Source: Cymodocea nodosa
Taxonomy: Eukaryota; Streptophyta; Magnoliopsida; Alismatales; Cymodoceaceae
DNA: 64,000 bases
NCBI GenBank assembly: GCA_036874045.1
Contig: JAZBRI010000011.1
Coordinates: forward strand, 13,100,001-13,164,000
Direction of reading: 5' to 3'
Part shown: piece after piece, positions 63,698 through 64,000 of the stretch
How the letters are laid out: each line of letters starts with the position of its first letter
Numbering within the stretch: the first letter of the stretch is position 1
Made by a program: the position numbers and the translations under genes
Notes under the pieces: model-generated
Databases searched by the model: none
Seen by the model: only the letters and a program-made list of their open reading frames with translations
Told to the model about the DNA's origin: nothing

Positions 63698-64000
63698 TGC
63701 CACTTCCGACTCCAGAAGAAACCCTAAAACGACAGAGATCAAAGAAACCATCGACAAGCAATTCAACGACAGCTGAAGATTCCACCCCGCACAATAGCCG
63801 GGAATGGGCCACCTCTACCTGCTCAAACGGTCCGTCCCGCTCCGAGCTCGCCCGTGATCTGGATCAGCGTGGAGTAGAGAGATCGAAGGAAAGGAGAGGA
63901 GCCTTTTCTTTTTCCTTTTTCCTAAGCTTTTATTTTAACGTTCTGGTGTGTGAAGGCAGGGGAAACCGCGAACGGTGGTTGAAGTGGGTTGGGGAACGCT
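63698..64000. other. RABC upstream region and 5' UTR, cut by the window edge
   Basis: About 300 bases upstream of the chosen RABC ATG. Composition is GC-richer with CT/GA stretches, as in a housekeeping 5' UTR. No TATA box is obvious. An in-frame ATG lies at 63766. Confidence 0.5.

Overview
This is plant nuclear DNA. Genes are split by GT-AG introns, intergenic DNA is AT-rich and full of retrotransposon and DNA-transposon debris, and there are many TA/CT/TG microsatellites. The protein families (ubinuclein, NIPA, ABCG5, XND1-type NAC, RABC GTPase) are those of a flowering plant. The very GC-rich, intronless ABCG gene in an AT-rich background suggests a monocot, probably a commelinid, but the species cannot be fixed from the sequence alone. 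I see no prokaryotic, organellar or viral segment, no CRISPR and no convincing tRNA or rRNA gene.

Seven protein genes can be modelled, and I assigned exons by hand with phase checks. 45-2937 (-): 5' part of a ubinuclein/HIRA-complex gene running off the left edge. 7930-15536 (+): 12-exon BTB/BACK/F5-8C protein (At2g30600-like, 805 aa). 17912-30719 (-): 9-exon NIPA-type magnesium transporter-like protein (347 aa). 34515-35398 (-): two-exon plant protein of unknown function (242 aa). 42040-44088 (+): intronless half-size ABC transporter of the ABCG5 type (682 aa). 46803-47629 (-): three-exon NAC factor of the XND1/NAC104 type (204 aa). 54711-63697 (-): six-exon RABC/Rab18-like GTPase (210 aa). 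The neighbours are functionally unrelated and share no operon-like logic.

The rest is transposon-shaped. A 3.7 kb solo LTR flanked by GAGGT on both sides fills most of NIPA intron 2. Two TIR elements with PIF/Harbinger-like termini lie in NIPA intron 6, and two probable relatives lie at 36.8-39.5 kb and 53.66-54.35 kb. A truncated Copia element (LTR, primer-binding site, decayed gag) sits in RABC intron 3. Decayed Copia reverse transcriptase and RNase H pieces lie at 5.1 kb and 45.1 kb. Three copies of a LINE reverse-transcriptase tail lie at 28.4, 31.2 and 33.9 kb, and a CACTA-type terminus lies at 50.45 kb. I found no clear new biological system. The best leads are the large solo LTR, the GC-AG intron in the BTB gene, the TIR family, an exact 123-bp duplication, and XND1 sequence variation.
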